DNA of 45,871 bases from Bacillota bacterium (GTDB lineage: Bacteria > Bacillota > Clostridia > Acetivibrionales > DSM-1351), in NCBI GenBank assembly GCA_023391425.1, contig JAEWAX010000144.1:1-45871 (forward strand). Reading direction: 5' to 3'. How positions within the stretch are numbered: the stretch's first letter is position 1; each line of letters begins with the position of its first letter. Below are positions 25,438 to 34,876 of the stretch, piece after piece. The translations under genes and the position numbers were made by a program. Below the pieces are notes generated by a model. That model saw nothing but the letters and a program-made list of their open reading frames with translations, did not search any database and was not told the origin of the DNA.

Positions 25438-27024
25438 TTAAGCCGTCAAATTAATGGTATTAGACTCATTTGCATATTGTGCAAGTCTTTCTGGCAATGC
25501 ATCAAGAGCATTAATGCCAACAGTTGCTATTCCTGATTCACTACTACCATATTTTTGTCTCGTACTTGAACTGTTATTACTACTTTGGTATGAATTCTGC
25601 TGTTGGTATTCATGTTGATCATGTCCTACCTGAACATTAACACTATCAATTATAATGCCCTGTTTCTGCAAAGAATCCTTTAGTAATTGCATATTTGTTT
25701 CAATTATTTCTTTAACCTGTTGGCTCTCTGCTATAAACTTAGCTGCTACTATACCTTGCTCTGTCACAACCTTCAATTCAAGCTTTCCCAAATGGTCTGG
25801 CTTTAACTGAATAACCATCTCAGACTTATCTTGTCCAACAATTACCTTGGCCTGTTCTACTACCTGATTCAAAACCTCAGAGTTTTTTACTGGCTGTGGC
25901 ATAGAGAATACAGTTTTTTGAACCTCTGTCTGGTTATTTATAGTACCAATCTTGACATCACCAATGGCTTGTAAATTTTGCTGATCTAGCTGTTGATTCT
26001 GCTCATTGCCAGTAACTACTTGAACATTTAATTTTGTAATATCCATTTCTGTCTTGGTAGCACTATTTTCAGCACTTTTGGAGTTATCCTCATCGTTATA
26101 GTTACTTGCCTTTTCTGATTCTTTTGAATGAGATACATTTCCATCTTCAGATAGTTGTTTTTCACTAGACGTACCTTCTGCATCAGCTTCTGTAGCTACA
26201 TCTGTGATACTCTTTGTATCTACTTGTTCAGGTTTGATAGTAGCTTTTACCTGTATCTGAGATTTCATGGCTTCAATTACTTTTGAAACTTCTGAACCAA
26301 TTGATTCTTGATTTGTCCTAGCATTTTGAATCAATTGCTCAAGCTTTGCCTTTACCTCGTCAGCCACTTTTGAAAGATTAATGGTATTGGTATTGGTATT
26401 TGCATTAGCATTTGCTTCATTAGGGGATATAACAGTTTCGGTACTTTCAGATGTTGAAACTGACTCAGTGTTCACCTGCTTTGAAACTTCAACAGCTAGT
26501 GCACTCAACATAGTCTTTTGTTGATCATTGAGCTGTAGTACATTTGCAAGCTTGTCTGTAAAAAGTGAAAGATTTTTTACATTTTTCAAGTCTTCTGAAC
26601 TAAAACCAAGGTCATTTGCTATCTTAAGTAACTCACTAGGCTGTAATCCAAGCATTTGTGCTAATACATTAATCGTATCATCATATTCATTTGAATCACT
26701 TGATAATTCTTGTGTCTCTGTTTCTACCTTCTGAGTTTTTGCATTACCAGAAGTTTTTTCTACTGAACTTTGGCTTGAATTTCTTTTAATATCTTTAAAT
26801 GACTTATACTTTACTTTTGAATCTGAATTTTGAGATATTTTATTGTCATCTTGTGATTCATTGCTAACATATGTACGCTTTGTAGTATTGTTCAAGGTCT
26901 TATCAAAAACAGTTTTAAACTCTGTATCTGAAGTGCCTTGAGACACCTTTGGCTTAAGATTTATAGTACTATTACCCTGTACTTGAGAGAAAATCAACTT
27001 AGATGTATTACTATAAGTAATCAT
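25438..27024 (-). CDS. fliK: Flagellar hook-length control protein FliK
   Basis: 528 residues from the ATG at 27024, chosen because GGGGGTGAAATA directly precedes it; the frame stays open 33 codons further upstream but that part lies in a repeat. The N-terminal ~390 residues are long, polar and low-complexity (Ser, Thr, Gln, Asn), as expected for a molecular ruler. The C-terminal FliK domain has the family motif MVIQLKPDHLGKLELKV and TNMQLLKDSLQKQGI. It measures hook length and, with FlhB, triggers the export switch. Confidence 0.92.
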   Translation of the reverse strand: MITYSNTSKLIFSQVQGNSTINLKPKVSQGTSDTEFKTVFDKTLNNTTKRTYVSNESQDDNKISQNSDSKVKYKSFKDIKRNSSQSSVEKTSGNAKTQKVETETQELSSDSNEYDDTINVLAQMLGLQPSELLKIANDLGFSSEDLKNVKNLSLFTDKLANVLQLNDQQKTMLSALAVEVSKQVNTESVSTSESTETVISPNEANANANTNTNTINLSKVADEVKAKLEQLIQNARTNQESIGSEVSKVIEAMKSQIQVKATIKPEQVDTKSITDVATEADAEGTSSEKQLSEDGNVSHSKESEKASNYNDEDNSKSAENSATKTEMDITKLNVQVVTGNEQNQQLDQQNLQAIGDVKIGTINNQTEVQKTVFSMPQPVKNSEVLNQVVEQAKVIVGQDKSEMVIQLKPDHLGKLELKVVTEQGIVAAKFIAESQQVKEIIETNMQLLKDSLQKQGIIIDSVNVQVGHDQHEYQQQNSYQSSNNSSSTRQKYGSSESGIATVGINALDALPERLAQYANESNTINLTA

Positions 27025-27167
27025 TATTTCACCCCCTTTCATCTTTTTGTTTATAATAGAGTTCGCTTTTGCGATACCCATCATTACCTTCACGGCGTTT
27101 CTAACCTCCTGCTCTTCAAGCACGAGTTAAGTATCGCCAAGCTCGGAATAAGTGCGGCTAGAGTTCA

Positions 27168-27197
27168 GAACACTTCATCTGAACTAAGTCTTCTTTA
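27168..27197. repeat. Dispersed 30-bp repeat, copy 1 (upstream of fliK)
   Basis: GAACACTTCATCTGAACTAA and the following 10 bases match 40186-40215 with one mismatch in 30. Here it extends a GTTCAG...CTGAAC hairpin (27163-27185). It lies in the 184-bp non-coding gap 27025-27208 between the MotE-like gene and fliK; that gap also has a near-repeat of ACCTTC(A/G)CGG at about 27086 and 27197. Confidence 0.8.
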
Positions 27198-27208
27198 CCT
27201 TCGCGGAT

Positions 27209-28108
27209 TTACTTCTTAGTTGTACTAGATGTCCCTACATTGTATACTTTTGCAAGCCGCTCTGATACTGTGGCAGCAAAGGCTGGTGTCATTTCAGTTA
27301 AAATTTTAGCTGAAGTATCCTTTTTTAAATTTTTCATAATTTCAATAATCAAAGACATTTTTGCAGTACCCATCTTCTCCATAATACTAGCGACTGCCGA
27401 TGCATCCATAGCTTCGTATATGGAGCAATATTTTTTAACATCATCTCTCAGTTTTTCATCTTTTAGTATCTGTGCATATAAATCAGCAGCATTCTTAGGG
27501 TCAAGCTTTTCAAAATACTTTTTGAATTCTGTAGTATCCCCATTGGCAATAGCCGCAGAAACATCATTGAAATCTTTTTTTAAGCTTGCATTATCAGTAG
27601 TAAGTTGAAGCTTATCTTTTTCAAGTGCAGCTTTTTGTTCCTGTAATAGGGCTGCATTTGTATCCTTTGCAGATAATTGCTTAGTTAACTGCTCCACTTG
27701 ATCAGTTAAATCAGCAATTTGTTTATCTAACGTAGCTTTATCACCTTTAATTTGATTGTATTTTTTTCGTACTTGTTCTTCAGTCATGTTCTTTTCATCT
27801 TCAGTATCAGGCTTAGCAGGCAGAGCCAATCTCAATATCGGTATATTTTCAATGCTATCACCCATACTATCCGCAATGCCATTTACATTATTCTTAATTG
27901 CTAAAAAAAACAAACCTCCAATAATCAAAGCAACTAATAAAATCGCTGTAATAATTGTAAGCACATAAAATAACACACTGTTTTTACTTGAACCATCTCT
28001 TTTATCTAAAGAGCTCTTTTTGTCTTTACTGGCAACTTTAATAAATTCTCTAGCACTTATATCTAAACTGTCTTTTTTTGATTTGTTTTCATCATTAATA
28101 TCGGGCAT
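27209..28108 (-). CDS. MotE/YlxF-like membrane coiled-coil protein with MgtE-N-like domain
   Basis: 299 residues from the ATG at 28108 (AGGAGAAC upstream), overlapping the end of fliJ by 14 bases. One membrane helix (about residues 43-70) is followed by a long coiled coil (about 100-170, e.g. DKQIADLTDQVEQLTKQLSA). The C-terminal domain (about 190-285, EAMDASAVASIMEKMGTAKM) resembles the helical N domain of MgtE and of MotE-type motor proteins. It occupies the ylxF position between fliJ and fliK. A function in stabilising the stator or export apparatus is inferred from relatives. Confidence 0.85.
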   Translation of the reverse strand: MPDINDENKSKKDSLDISAREFIKVASKDKKSSLDKRDGSSKNSVLFYVLTIITAILLVALIIGGLFFLAIKNNVNGIADSMGDSIENIPILRLALPAKPDTEDEKNMTEEQVRKKYNQIKGDKATLDKQIADLTDQVEQLTKQLSAKDTNAALLQEQKAALEKDKLQLTTDNASLKKDFNDVSAAIANGDTTEFKKYFEKLDPKNAADLYAQILKDEKLRDDVKKYCSIYEAMDASAVASIMEKMGTAKMSLIIEIMKNLKKDTSAKILTEMTPAFAATVSERLAKVYNVGTSSTTKK

Positions 28109-28559
28109 TTTGTTCTCCTGAACCATCTTTAAATTTAAAACTATTTAATTCATCTATTATAAGTTGTTCTTCTTTATTTTGCTCTTTTATGTATTCATAG
28201 AATTTCTTTTCTTTTAATTTTTCTAAAACTTTACGTTCTTGCATTGCTTTGATAAGACCTTCCCTATTTATATCGACATCACGCTCAGCATTATTTACAT
28301 TTTCTTTCTGATTAGTAATTTTATTTTTTAAAAGTGACAAATAATTATTATAAATTTTTATTCTGTATACTGGAATTCCTTCATCAGCCTCAGCATTTAA
28401 ACTATTCATTGAACCATCATTTATATTTTTTAAATCTTCTAAGTAAGCCTTCTGGTTTTCGAGCTCTCTCGTGGCACGAGCAAGACTGTTTTTAGCATTG
28501 TCCTCTAATTGTGACTTAAGTTTCAAAACAGATTCAAGTCTAAAACCAAATTTTTGCAT
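28095..28559 (-). CDS. fliJ: Flagellar export protein FliJ
   Basis: 154 residues, almost all helical coiled coil. It opens with the FliJ pattern KFGFRLESVLKLKSQLEDNA. FliJ is the central stalk of the export ATPase complex, like the gamma subunit of F1, linking FliI to FlhA. CAAGGAGG lies about ten bases upstream of the ATG. It directly follows fliI, and its end overlaps the next gene. Confidence 0.93.
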   Translation of the reverse strand: MQKFGFRLESVLKLKSQLEDNAKNSLARATRELENQKAYLEDLKNINDGSMNSLNAEADEGIPVYRIKIYNNYLSLLKNKITNQKENVNNAERDVDINREGLIKAMQERKVLEKLKEKKFYEYIKEQNKEEQLIIDELNSFKFKDGSGEQNARY

Positions 28560-28582
28560 TCCTCATTAGCCTCCTTGCACTT

Positions 28583-29887
28583 TTATTTAAGCAAGTGTAC
28601 GACAGTATCTTTCACTTCATCAAATGTTACTTTTTCTCCAGTTTCCTGTTGTAAAAAAGAAGTTATTCCATCTATGCATGCAATAGCATAATCAATTTTT
28701 TCACTACTTCCCTTTAGGTAAGCACCGATATTTATTAAATCCTCTGCTTCTCTATATATTGCCAAAGTTTTTTTAATCTCAGAAGCACACTTTTTGTGTT
28801 CTTTATCGATAACATCTCCCATTACCCTACTTACACTTGCTAAAACATCTATTGCTGGATAGTGATTTTTATTAGCTAAAGCTCTAGATAAAACGATATG
28901 CCCATCTAAGATTCCTCTAGCTGTATCAGTAACCGGCTCATTCATGTCATCTCCATCAACTAGAACAGTATATAGTCCTGTAATTGAACCCTTATCATCT
29001 GTACCAGCTCTTTCCAGAAGCTTTGGAAATACAGAAAATACTGAGGGTGTATATCCACGCGAAACAGGAGGTTCACCAATAGAAAGACCAACTTCTCTTT
29101 GCGCCATAGCATATCTAGTTAAAGAATCCATTAAAAGCAAAACATCCTTGCCACTATCCCTAAAATACTCTGCTATCGCTGTAGCAACCAATGCTCCTTT
29201 AAGTCTTATAAGAGCTGGTTGGTCAGATGTTGCAACCACTACTATAGACCTAGACAAACCTTCCTCTGATAAATCCTTTTCAATAAATTCTCGAACCTCT
29301 CTGCCACGCTCTCCAATAAGCGCTATTACGTTTATATCAGCCTTAGTATTTCTAGCAATCATTCCCATTAATGTACTCTTACCAACGCCACTTCCAGCAA
29401 ATATACCTATCCTCTGCCCTTTACCTATTGTCAATAAGCCATCAATTGCTCTTACCCCTAAAGGAAGAGGTTCACTTATTCTTCTTCTTGTCATCGGGTT
29501 CGGTGGTTTATTATTTGTTGGGTAATGCTGTTTAGTACTTAATCCACCTTTATCATCCATAGGCCTGCCTAAACCATCAAGCACCCTGCCAATAAGCTCA
29601 GGTCCAACTGCAACCTTAAGAAAATCCCCATTAGCTGAAACTGTATTACCAGGTCCAATACCCGTCATCTCACCCAATGGCATAAGTAAAACCTTCTCAT
29701 CCTTAAATCCAACAACTTCAGCTTTGATTGGTTCCCCTTGTGCAGTATGAATATTACACAATTCACCGATAGTCGCTTGCGGGCCATCTGCCTCAATAGT
29801 GAGTCCAACAACCTTTGAAACCTTACCTATATATTCGATATAATCCCTTGATTTCAATATGTCTTGGTACTTTTTAAGGTCTATCAC
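28583..29887 (-). CDS. fliI: Flagellum-specific ATPase FliI
   Basis: 434 residues starting at a GTG (GGAGG upstream). Walker A is GSGVGKS at 165-171, followed by the Walker B region KDVLLLMDSLTRYAMAQREV and the type III ATPase motif IGEPPVSRGYTPSVFSVFPK. FliI forms a hexamer at the export gate base and unloads chaperones from substrates. The gene lies between fliH (its regulator) and fliJ (its stalk). Confidence 0.97.
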   Translation of the reverse strand: MIDLKKYQDILKSRDYIEYIGKVSKVVGLTIEADGPQATIGELCNIHTAQGEPIKAEVVGFKDEKVLLMPLGEMTGIGPGNTVSANGDFLKVAVGPELIGRVLDGLGRPMDDKGGLSTKQHYPTNNKPPNPMTRRRISEPLPLGVRAIDGLLTIGKGQRIGIFAGSGVGKSTLMGMIARNTKADINVIALIGERGREVREFIEKDLSEEGLSRSIVVVATSDQPALIRLKGALVATAIAEYFRDSGKDVLLLMDSLTRYAMAQREVGLSIGEPPVSRGYTPSVFSVFPKLLERAGTDDKGSITGLYTVLVDGDDMNEPVTDTARGILDGHIVLSRALANKNHYPAIDVLASVSRVMGDVIDKEHKKCASEIKKTLAIYREAEDLINIGAYLKGSSEKIDYAIACIDGITSFLQQETGEKVTFDEVKDTVVHLLK

Positions 29888-29949
29888 AAAATCCGGCCTC
29901 CTAAAAATAGGCTTATTTATAATAACAGAAGGTACACATATAGCGTACC

Positions 29950-30723
29950 TTAATTTGTTTTCTCATCTAGAATGCTCTTAAAATCATTCACAATCTTTTC
30001 GAGTTTGGTACTAGCACTTGCATCAATACTTCCTAAAGGAGTATCAATCACACAGCCACCCTCTTTTAAAGACAAATCCTTCTTAATTTCTATCTCTTCT
30101 GAGCGTTCTAGCATTGAATTAAGTTCGTCTTTATTCTCATTTATATATTCAAAATCCTGCTCACTAAGTTTTAAAACTACCTTACGATCTTTAGAGCATT
30201 TTTCAAAAGCATCCTTAACTAAGAGTAAAATATTTTCTTTACATTTTAATTCTTGACTAATAACTTTTTTTGAAATTTCTAAAATTGTATTAACCGCATC
30301 AGCCTCCAATGAATCAAGTAGCTTCTTATACTCAACTTCAGCTTGTTTTTTAATATCTTTGGCCTCTTCTATTAACTGCTCGTACTCATTTTTAGCTTGT
30401 GTAACACCTTCACTATATCCTTCATTTCGTGATTCGTCTGTTACCTTATTTTTAAGTTCTTCTACGTCAAAAGCTGCCTGAGAAATAATTTCTTTGGCTT
30501 CAAGAAGCGCTTCCTTTATGATTAAGTCAGCCTCAGCTTTGGACTTATTAACTATTTCTTCCCCTATAACTTTATAGTCAACAGCTTCAATTTCTTCTGA
30601 TTCATCTAAATCTAATTTCAGGTTACTTTTTCTTACAGGAGGCTGGTAAGTTATTGGAGTCCTAATTTGAAATGGCATACCAATATTTACTTGATTATTC
30701 TTAAAAATTTTACTATTAGACAA
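29950..30723 (-). CDS. fliH: Flagellar export ATPase regulator FliH
   Basis: 257 residues starting at a TTG that overlaps the end of fliG by 8 bases (GGAGG about 11 bases upstream). Coiled-coil middle (KAEADLIIKEALLEAKEII, NEYEQLIEEAKDIKKQAE) and a C-terminal domain containing VVLKLSEQDFEYINEN and KEGGCVIDTPLGSIDAS, the FliH/YscL signature. FliH binds FliI as a dimer and anchors it to the C ring. Confidence 0.93.
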   Translation of the reverse strand: MSNSKIFKNNQVNIGMPFQIRTPITYQPPVRKSNLKLDLDESEEIEAVDYKVIGEEIVNKSKAEADLIIKEALLEAKEIISQAAFDVEELKNKVTDESRNEGYSEGVTQAKNEYEQLIEEAKDIKKQAEVEYKKLLDSLEADAVNTILEISKKVISQELKCKENILLLVKDAFEKCSKDRKVVLKLSEQDFEYINENKDELNSMLERSEEIEIKKDLSLKEGGCVIDTPLGSIDASASTKLEKIVNDFKSILDEKTN

Positions 30724-31732
30724 TTATTTCATCTCCTCCACCTCTAGAAATAACTATCTCACCTGCATCTTCTAGCTTACGAATAATATTAACAATCTTC
30801 TGCTGAGCTTCCTCAACATCTTTAAGTCGAACTGGTCCCATAAATTCAAGGTCTTCTCTTATCATCTCACTTAGACGCTTAGACATATTTGCAAAGATAA
30901 GTTTCTGTACGTCATCTGTGGCACCTTTAAGTGCAACCGCAAGCTGATTATTGTCAACCTCTCTAAGAAATCTCTGAATAGATCTACCATCAAGCGTAAG
31001 AATATCCTCAAATACAAACATACGTCTCTTGATTTCTTCTGCGAGGTCAGTATCCTCAATTTCCAAGGTTTCCATTATAAACTTCTCAGTACCTCTATCA
31101 ACAGAGTTAAGAATATCTACAATCGACTGAACACCACCAGCCGCTGTATAATCTTCGGTCACCAAAGAGGAAAGCTTTTTTTCCAAAATACGCTCTACTT
31201 CTTTAATTACATCTGGAGAGGTTCTGTCCATAGTTGCTACTCTTCTAGCAACATCAGCCTGTTTATCTTGCGGTAATGCCGAAAGTACAACAGAAGCTTG
31301 ATGTGGCTTTAGATATGCTAATATCAAAGCAATTGTTTGTGGATGTTCACCCTGTATAAAGTTCAAGAGCTGTGAAGGGTCTGTCTTGCGAACAAAGTCA
31401 AAAGGTCTAACCTGTAACGAAACAGTGAGCTTATTAATAATATCAACAGCTTTTTGTGAGCCTAATGCTTTTTCTAGAATATCCTTTGCATATCCAATAC
31501 CACCTTCAGCTATATACTCCTGTGCAAGACAGATTTGATAGAACTCATCAAGAATTCTCTCTTTTTCATCAGGAGTAACTGATCTGATATTAGCTATTTC
31601 AAGGGTTAACTGTTCTATTTCCTCTTCTTTCAAATGTTTAAAAATTTCAGCAGACTTATCAGGTCCTAATGAAATAAGCAACATTGCAGCCTTTTCTCTT
31701 CCGCTGTATTCAGCCTTTGAAGCTCTAGCCAA
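30716..31732 (-). CDS. fliG: Flagellar motor switch protein FliG
   Basis: 338 residues from a TTG at 31732, giving the standard start MARASKAEYSGREKAAMLLI, with GGGGTGA six bases upstream; a GTG nine bases earlier is part of that site. The EHPQ motif is at about 129-132 (GEHPQTIALILAYL), and the C-terminal torque helix region includes DEIVVIDGR-like ILTLDGRSIQRFLREVDNNQ. FliG transmits stator force to the rotor and couples FliF to FliM. Confidence 0.96.
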   Translation of the reverse strand: MARASKAEYSGREKAAMLLISLGPDKSAEIFKHLKEEEIEQLTLEIANIRSVTPDEKERILDEFYQICLAQEYIAEGGIGYAKDILEKALGSQKAVDIINKLTVSLQVRPFDFVRKTDPSQLLNFIQGEHPQTIALILAYLKPHQASVVLSALPQDKQADVARRVATMDRTSPDVIKEVERILEKKLSSLVTEDYTAAGGVQSIVDILNSVDRGTEKFIMETLEIEDTDLAEEIKRRMFVFEDILTLDGRSIQRFLREVDNNQLAVALKGATDDVQKLIFANMSKRLSEMIREDLEFMGPVRLKDVEEAQQKIVNIIRKLEDAGEIVISRGGGDEIIV

Positions 31733-31807
31733 GCTCTTCACCCCACAAAATTAATTATGTCTACTAATTTTACAACACTACAAATCTTATAAACCTAAGA
31801 ACTCTGT

Positions 31808-33388
31808 CTATTCATAGTCATCTGTTAACCAATTACGAAGTAATTGAGCAACAGCATCTGGTTTCTGCTTTACAAATTTCTCTAACTGTTTCTTAACCTC
31901 AGATCGCTCTTCTGTATCTATCTCTGGTACAGGCTCTTGTTTTAATTCATTTAAATTGTACCTTGCTGGAATTGTCTCATCAATACTAGCACTAGCAAGT
32001 ACAGGTTCGGGTACTTGTTTCTTACTCTTTTTAGGAAGGGCAATAATAACTATTGCTATCAGCATTAAAAGTAACAAAGCTTGCAACCCATAAGCAGAAA
32101 TCAAACCTTGAACAGTTTCTAAGGTCGTTGGTGTTACCTCAGTTGGTGGCTGTACCTTTAGCTTTGTAATAGCTATATTCTCAACCGGAATACCCGTTGC
32201 TTTACTTGCAAGTTCCTGTAGCTGAGCAATCAAATCAGTAGTTAACTTTGTATCATCTTGAACTCTGTTACCATATAGCAAAGTTATAGCTGCAGTAGTT
32301 TTTTCCGGGATAACTTCTCCTAGTGACTTTTCACTCTGCTTTTCTGTCTGATTATATGCAAAATTTTCAGTAAGATTTGATTTTTTATAGGATTTTGCAT
32401 CAGTAGAGCCTGCTGGGTAGGTTGGTGTAGTTCCTGGATTTGCATCTACTCCAACTGTTCCTCCTGTAGATCCATTTGTTAAATCTTCTTTTGATTCTTC
32501 TCTGCTTACAATTGCACCAGATTCCATACCTGTTGGATTTGAAACTTCTTTCGAAGATTGAGTTAATGTATCAAAATCAAGTACTGGAACAACAACAACT
32601 CTAGCTGAATCAAAACTATCAAATTGGCCATTCAACGTATCTCTCACATTTTTCTCAAGATCGGCCTTAACTTTCATCTTCATTTGATATTGAGTAGAAG
32701 TTTTATTTAAGCTATCCTCAGTATCTGAATTCAGTGTATTACCTTCTTCATCCACAACAGAGACCATTTTAGGATCAAGTCCCTCGACACTACTAGCAAC
32801 AATCTTGACAATGCTTTGTGCTTGTGCAGGAGTAATTTCACCATCTCGTGTAATTACAACAGAAGCCTTTGCATCTTTATTATCTGTAGAATCTATAAAT
32901 AGAGTTTTTTCTGGCCTAATTATTGTTACGCTGGCATCCTTAACATTTTGAATCAACTTCAATTGTCTAGCAATATCTGATTCATCAAGCTCTTGCCATA
33001 TATGTTTTTTATCACTCTCTGTAGTATTAATTTTTATATTACTGAGAGCATCAGCAAACGTTAACCCATCTTTTGGGTAACCTGCAGTGGCTAATTCTAA
33101 GTGAGCATTATCACTATCCTTAACATTTACAATAATACCCGATTTATTATCAGTTAACTTATATGAAATTCCTTTGTCAGTGAGAACTTTCTGCATTGCC
33201 GCTACATCTGCTGCGCTAGCATTCTCGATGACTGTAGTATATGTAGGTCTTGTCAGTAAAAACAAACCTAATCCAACAGCAACTGTAACAATACCCGCCG
33301 TTATGTATATTCTAACTTTTTGGGATTTCTCCAATCCCTTCCAAAAGTCAAGGAGCGGCTTGAGTATTCGAGATAGAAATTCTGGCAA
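31808..33388 (-). CDS. fliF: Flagellar MS-ring protein FliF
   Basis: 526 residues from a TTG at 33388; GAGGTGG lies eight bases upstream and the resulting start MPEFLSRILKPLLDFWKGL fits the family. Two membrane helices (about 25-45 and 434-454) enclose the periplasmic ring domains (DKGISYKLTDNKSGIIVNV; EPEKTLFI-like IIRPEKTLFIDS; NPTGMES region). The cytoplasmic C-terminal tail (VKKQLEKFVKQKPDAVAQLL) binds FliG. FliF forms the base on which the whole motor is built. Confidence 0.96.
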   Translation of the reverse strand: MPEFLSRILKPLLDFWKGLEKSQKVRIYITAGIVTVAVGLGLFLLTRPTYTTVIENASAADVAAMQKVLTDKGISYKLTDNKSGIIVNVKDSDNAHLELATAGYPKDGLTFADALSNIKINTTESDKKHIWQELDESDIARQLKLIQNVKDASVTIIRPEKTLFIDSTDNKDAKASVVITRDGEITPAQAQSIVKIVASSVEGLDPKMVSVVDEEGNTLNSDTEDSLNKTSTQYQMKMKVKADLEKNVRDTLNGQFDSFDSARVVVVPVLDFDTLTQSSKEVSNPTGMESGAIVSREESKEDLTNGSTGGTVGVDANPGTTPTYPAGSTDAKSYKKSNLTENFAYNQTEKQSEKSLGEVIPEKTTAAITLLYGNRVQDDTKLTTDLIAQLQELASKATGIPVENIAITKLKVQPPTEVTPTTLETVQGLISAYGLQALLLLMLIAIVIIALPKKSKKQVPEPVLASASIDETIPARYNLNELKQEPVPEIDTEERSEVKKQLEKFVKQKPDAVAQLLRNWLTDDYE

Positions 33389-33485
33389 CACTACCACCTC
33401 AATATTATATAATTTATCCTTAGTTCACTTTCGTAACACCGTTAAATCTCATTACACTTTAATTACTTATGTAATAAAAATATGT

Positions 33486-33794
33486 TTATATCTGCATCCT
33501 CATAATTTCAGAATATGCGTCCACAACTTTATTTCTTATCTGCATGGTAAATTGCAAAGCTATATTAGCCTTCTCACCAGCAATTAATACTTGAGGTATA
33601 TTATCCGTTTTGCCTAATGCAAAATCTTCTTTTAATTGATCTGCTTGGTTTTCAAGATTTGTTACTTTCGTAAGAGCGGAATTTAGGTATTCACCAAAAC
33701 TTACTTCAGGTGATTTACTCTGTTCATCGATATTACTTAATCCAATATTGTTTGTTATTAACTGATTGACTTCTGAAATGCCATTAATCGCCAT
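33486..33794 (-). CDS. fliE: Flagellar hook-basal body protein FliE
   Basis: 102 residues from the ATG at 33794 (GGAGG upstream). The conserved C-terminal pattern is clear: KANIALQFTMQIRNKVVDA, then YSEIMRMQI. FliE joins the MS ring to the rod. It lies between flgC and fliF as in other Firmicutes. Confidence 0.95.
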   Translation of the reverse strand: MAINGISEVNQLITNNIGLSNIDEQSKSPEVSFGEYLNSALTKVTNLENQADQLKEDFALGKTDNIPQVLIAGEKANIALQFTMQIRNKVVDAYSEIMRMQI

Positions 33795-33872
33795 ATGAGC
33801 CTCCATGTACCTAGTATATCAAGTGAATTAAAATGTTTAGCACTAGGGTTATTTCTTATTTGTTACTACTAC

Positions 33873-34316
33873 TTATTTACCAATTTCTAAAGCTTTTAAA
33901 GCCATTGATTTAGTAGCATTTATTGAAGTAACATTAGCTTCATATGATCTCGTTGCAGAAATCATATTTACCATCTCTGTAACAACATCAACATTAGGCA
34001 TACTAACATAACCATCTGCATCCGCATATGGATGACCTGGGTCATATACCTTTTTAAAATCAGAATTATCCTCAATTATCTTAGTTACACGTACACCTTG
34101 TCCATTAGATAACTTGTCACTAGCACTTGAAAGCATTGAAGAAAAAGAGTTTGAGTCAAAACGTTCTTCAAACAATACATCTTTTCTCCTATAAGGAGTA
34201 CCATCTTCCGTCCTAGTTGTGTTAACATTTGCGATATTCTGGGAAATTGTATCCATTCTTACTCTTTGAGCCGTTAGCCCTGAAGCGCCAATATCAAGTG
34301 AATTAAAGAAACCCAT
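33873..34316 (-). CDS. flgC: Flagellar basal-body rod protein FlgC
   Basis: 147 residues, the usual size. The axial N-terminal motif SGLTAQRVRMDTISQNIANV is followed by YRRKDVLFEE, and the C-terminal motif is YVSMPNVDVVTEMVNMI, then SYEANVTSINATKSMALKAL. It is a proximal rod subunit. The ribosome-binding site is weak (AAGGGAAA, ~12 bases upstream), suggesting coupling with flgB seven bases upstream. Confidence 0.96.
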   Translation of the reverse strand: MGFFNSLDIGASGLTAQRVRMDTISQNIANVNTTRTEDGTPYRRKDVLFEERFDSNSFSSMLSSASDKLSNGQGVRVTKIIEDNSDFKKVYDPGHPYADADGYVSMPNVDVVTEMVNMISATRSYEANVTSINATKSMALKALEIGK

Positions 34317-34323
34317 TTACTCA

Positions 34324-34728
34324 TCATTTCCCTTCTCTAATAACATTTTTAATCTTGCTAAAATTGCTATTTATCATCTGAACTAAAGCATTATATTTTA
34401 TTGTATTCTTAGCTAAGTATGCCATTTCACTATCAATATCAACATTATTACCATCAATTCTCATGCTAACATCTGAGTTATCTTGTGTTAATGTAGGCTG
34501 TATTTCATCCATATCATCACTATTGATAGCAATATGTCTTTTATCTGTCATATTTCCTTCAAGACTATTTAGTGATTCATTAAAATATTGCTCAAAGGCA
34601 ACATCTTTTCTTTTATAATTTGAAGTGTCTATATTTGCTAAATTTTGTGATATTGTATCATTTCTTGCTAATGATGCATCAAGCGCCTTTTCCATGATTT
34701 TATTATTTCCGTACAAGCTTTGTAGCAA
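34324..34728 (-). CDS. flgB: Flagellar basal-body rod protein FlgB, first gene of the fla/che operon
   Basis: 134 residues from a TTG at 34728, nine bases after AGGAG; a GTG at 34737 directly abuts that site and is too close. The rod motif SLARNDTISQNLANIDTSNY, then KRKDVAFEQYF, is clear, and the C-terminal axial part NNVDIDSEMAYLAKNTIKY follows. With FlgC it forms the proximal rod. It stands ~50 bp from a SigA-type promoter and has no gene between it and trmFO. Confidence 0.95.
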   Translation of the reverse strand: MLQSLYGNNKIMEKALDASLARNDTISQNLANIDTSNYKRKDVAFEQYFNESLNSLEGNMTDKRHIAINSDDMDEIQPTLTQDNSDVSMRIDGNNVDIDSEMAYLAKNTIKYNALVQMINSNFSKIKNVIREGK

Positions 34729-34780
34729 TTCTATCACACTCCTATTTAACTAAAATACACAATCGCTTATTATTAGATAA

Positions 34781-34809
34781 ATTCTAGCATAATAATTTTA
34801 AAAACACAA
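34781..34809 (-). promoter_or_regulatory. Predicted SigA-type promoter of the fla/che operon
   Basis: On the minus strand, TTGTGT (34804-34809), a 17-bp spacer and TAGAAT (34781-34786), with a TG extended -10 (TGCTAGAAT). A start near 34774 would leave a short 5' leader before flgB. The -35 hexamer lies inside the segment duplicated from the trmFO 3' end. The assignment is by eye from consensus. Confidence 0.65.
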
Positions 34810-34870
34810 TAAATATAGTGTATTTTTGCAGAGAATAGGACTAATTACTCACCAGTTTTTTACAATCATT
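34801..34870. repeat. Diverged duplicate of the trmFO 3' end (matches 34930-34993)
   Basis: AAAACACAATAA at one end and CAATCATT/CACATCATT at the other bracket two similar ~65-70-bp segments. The 34930-34993 copy contains the last codons of trmFO (NDVKKW then stop); this copy reads on the minus strand as the same tail with changes (NDCKKLVSN then stop). Confidence 0.75.
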
Positions 34871-34876
34871 AGATAA

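Noticed and set aside
27025..27123. Longer FliK N-terminus
   Set aside because: The extension lies in repeat-bearing intergenic DNA and a strong GGGGGTG site marks the ATG at 27024.
28944..29525. 193-codon plus-strand frame antisense to fliI
   Set aside because: Antisense to a highly conserved ATPase, with Ser/Pro-rich composition typical of shadow frames.
721..34728. SigD-type promoters (TAAA, 15-bp spacer, GCCGATAT) inside the operon
   Set aside because: Several CCGATA cores were found (for example near 1470, 17330, 27840 and 28100) but none had TAAA at the right distance.
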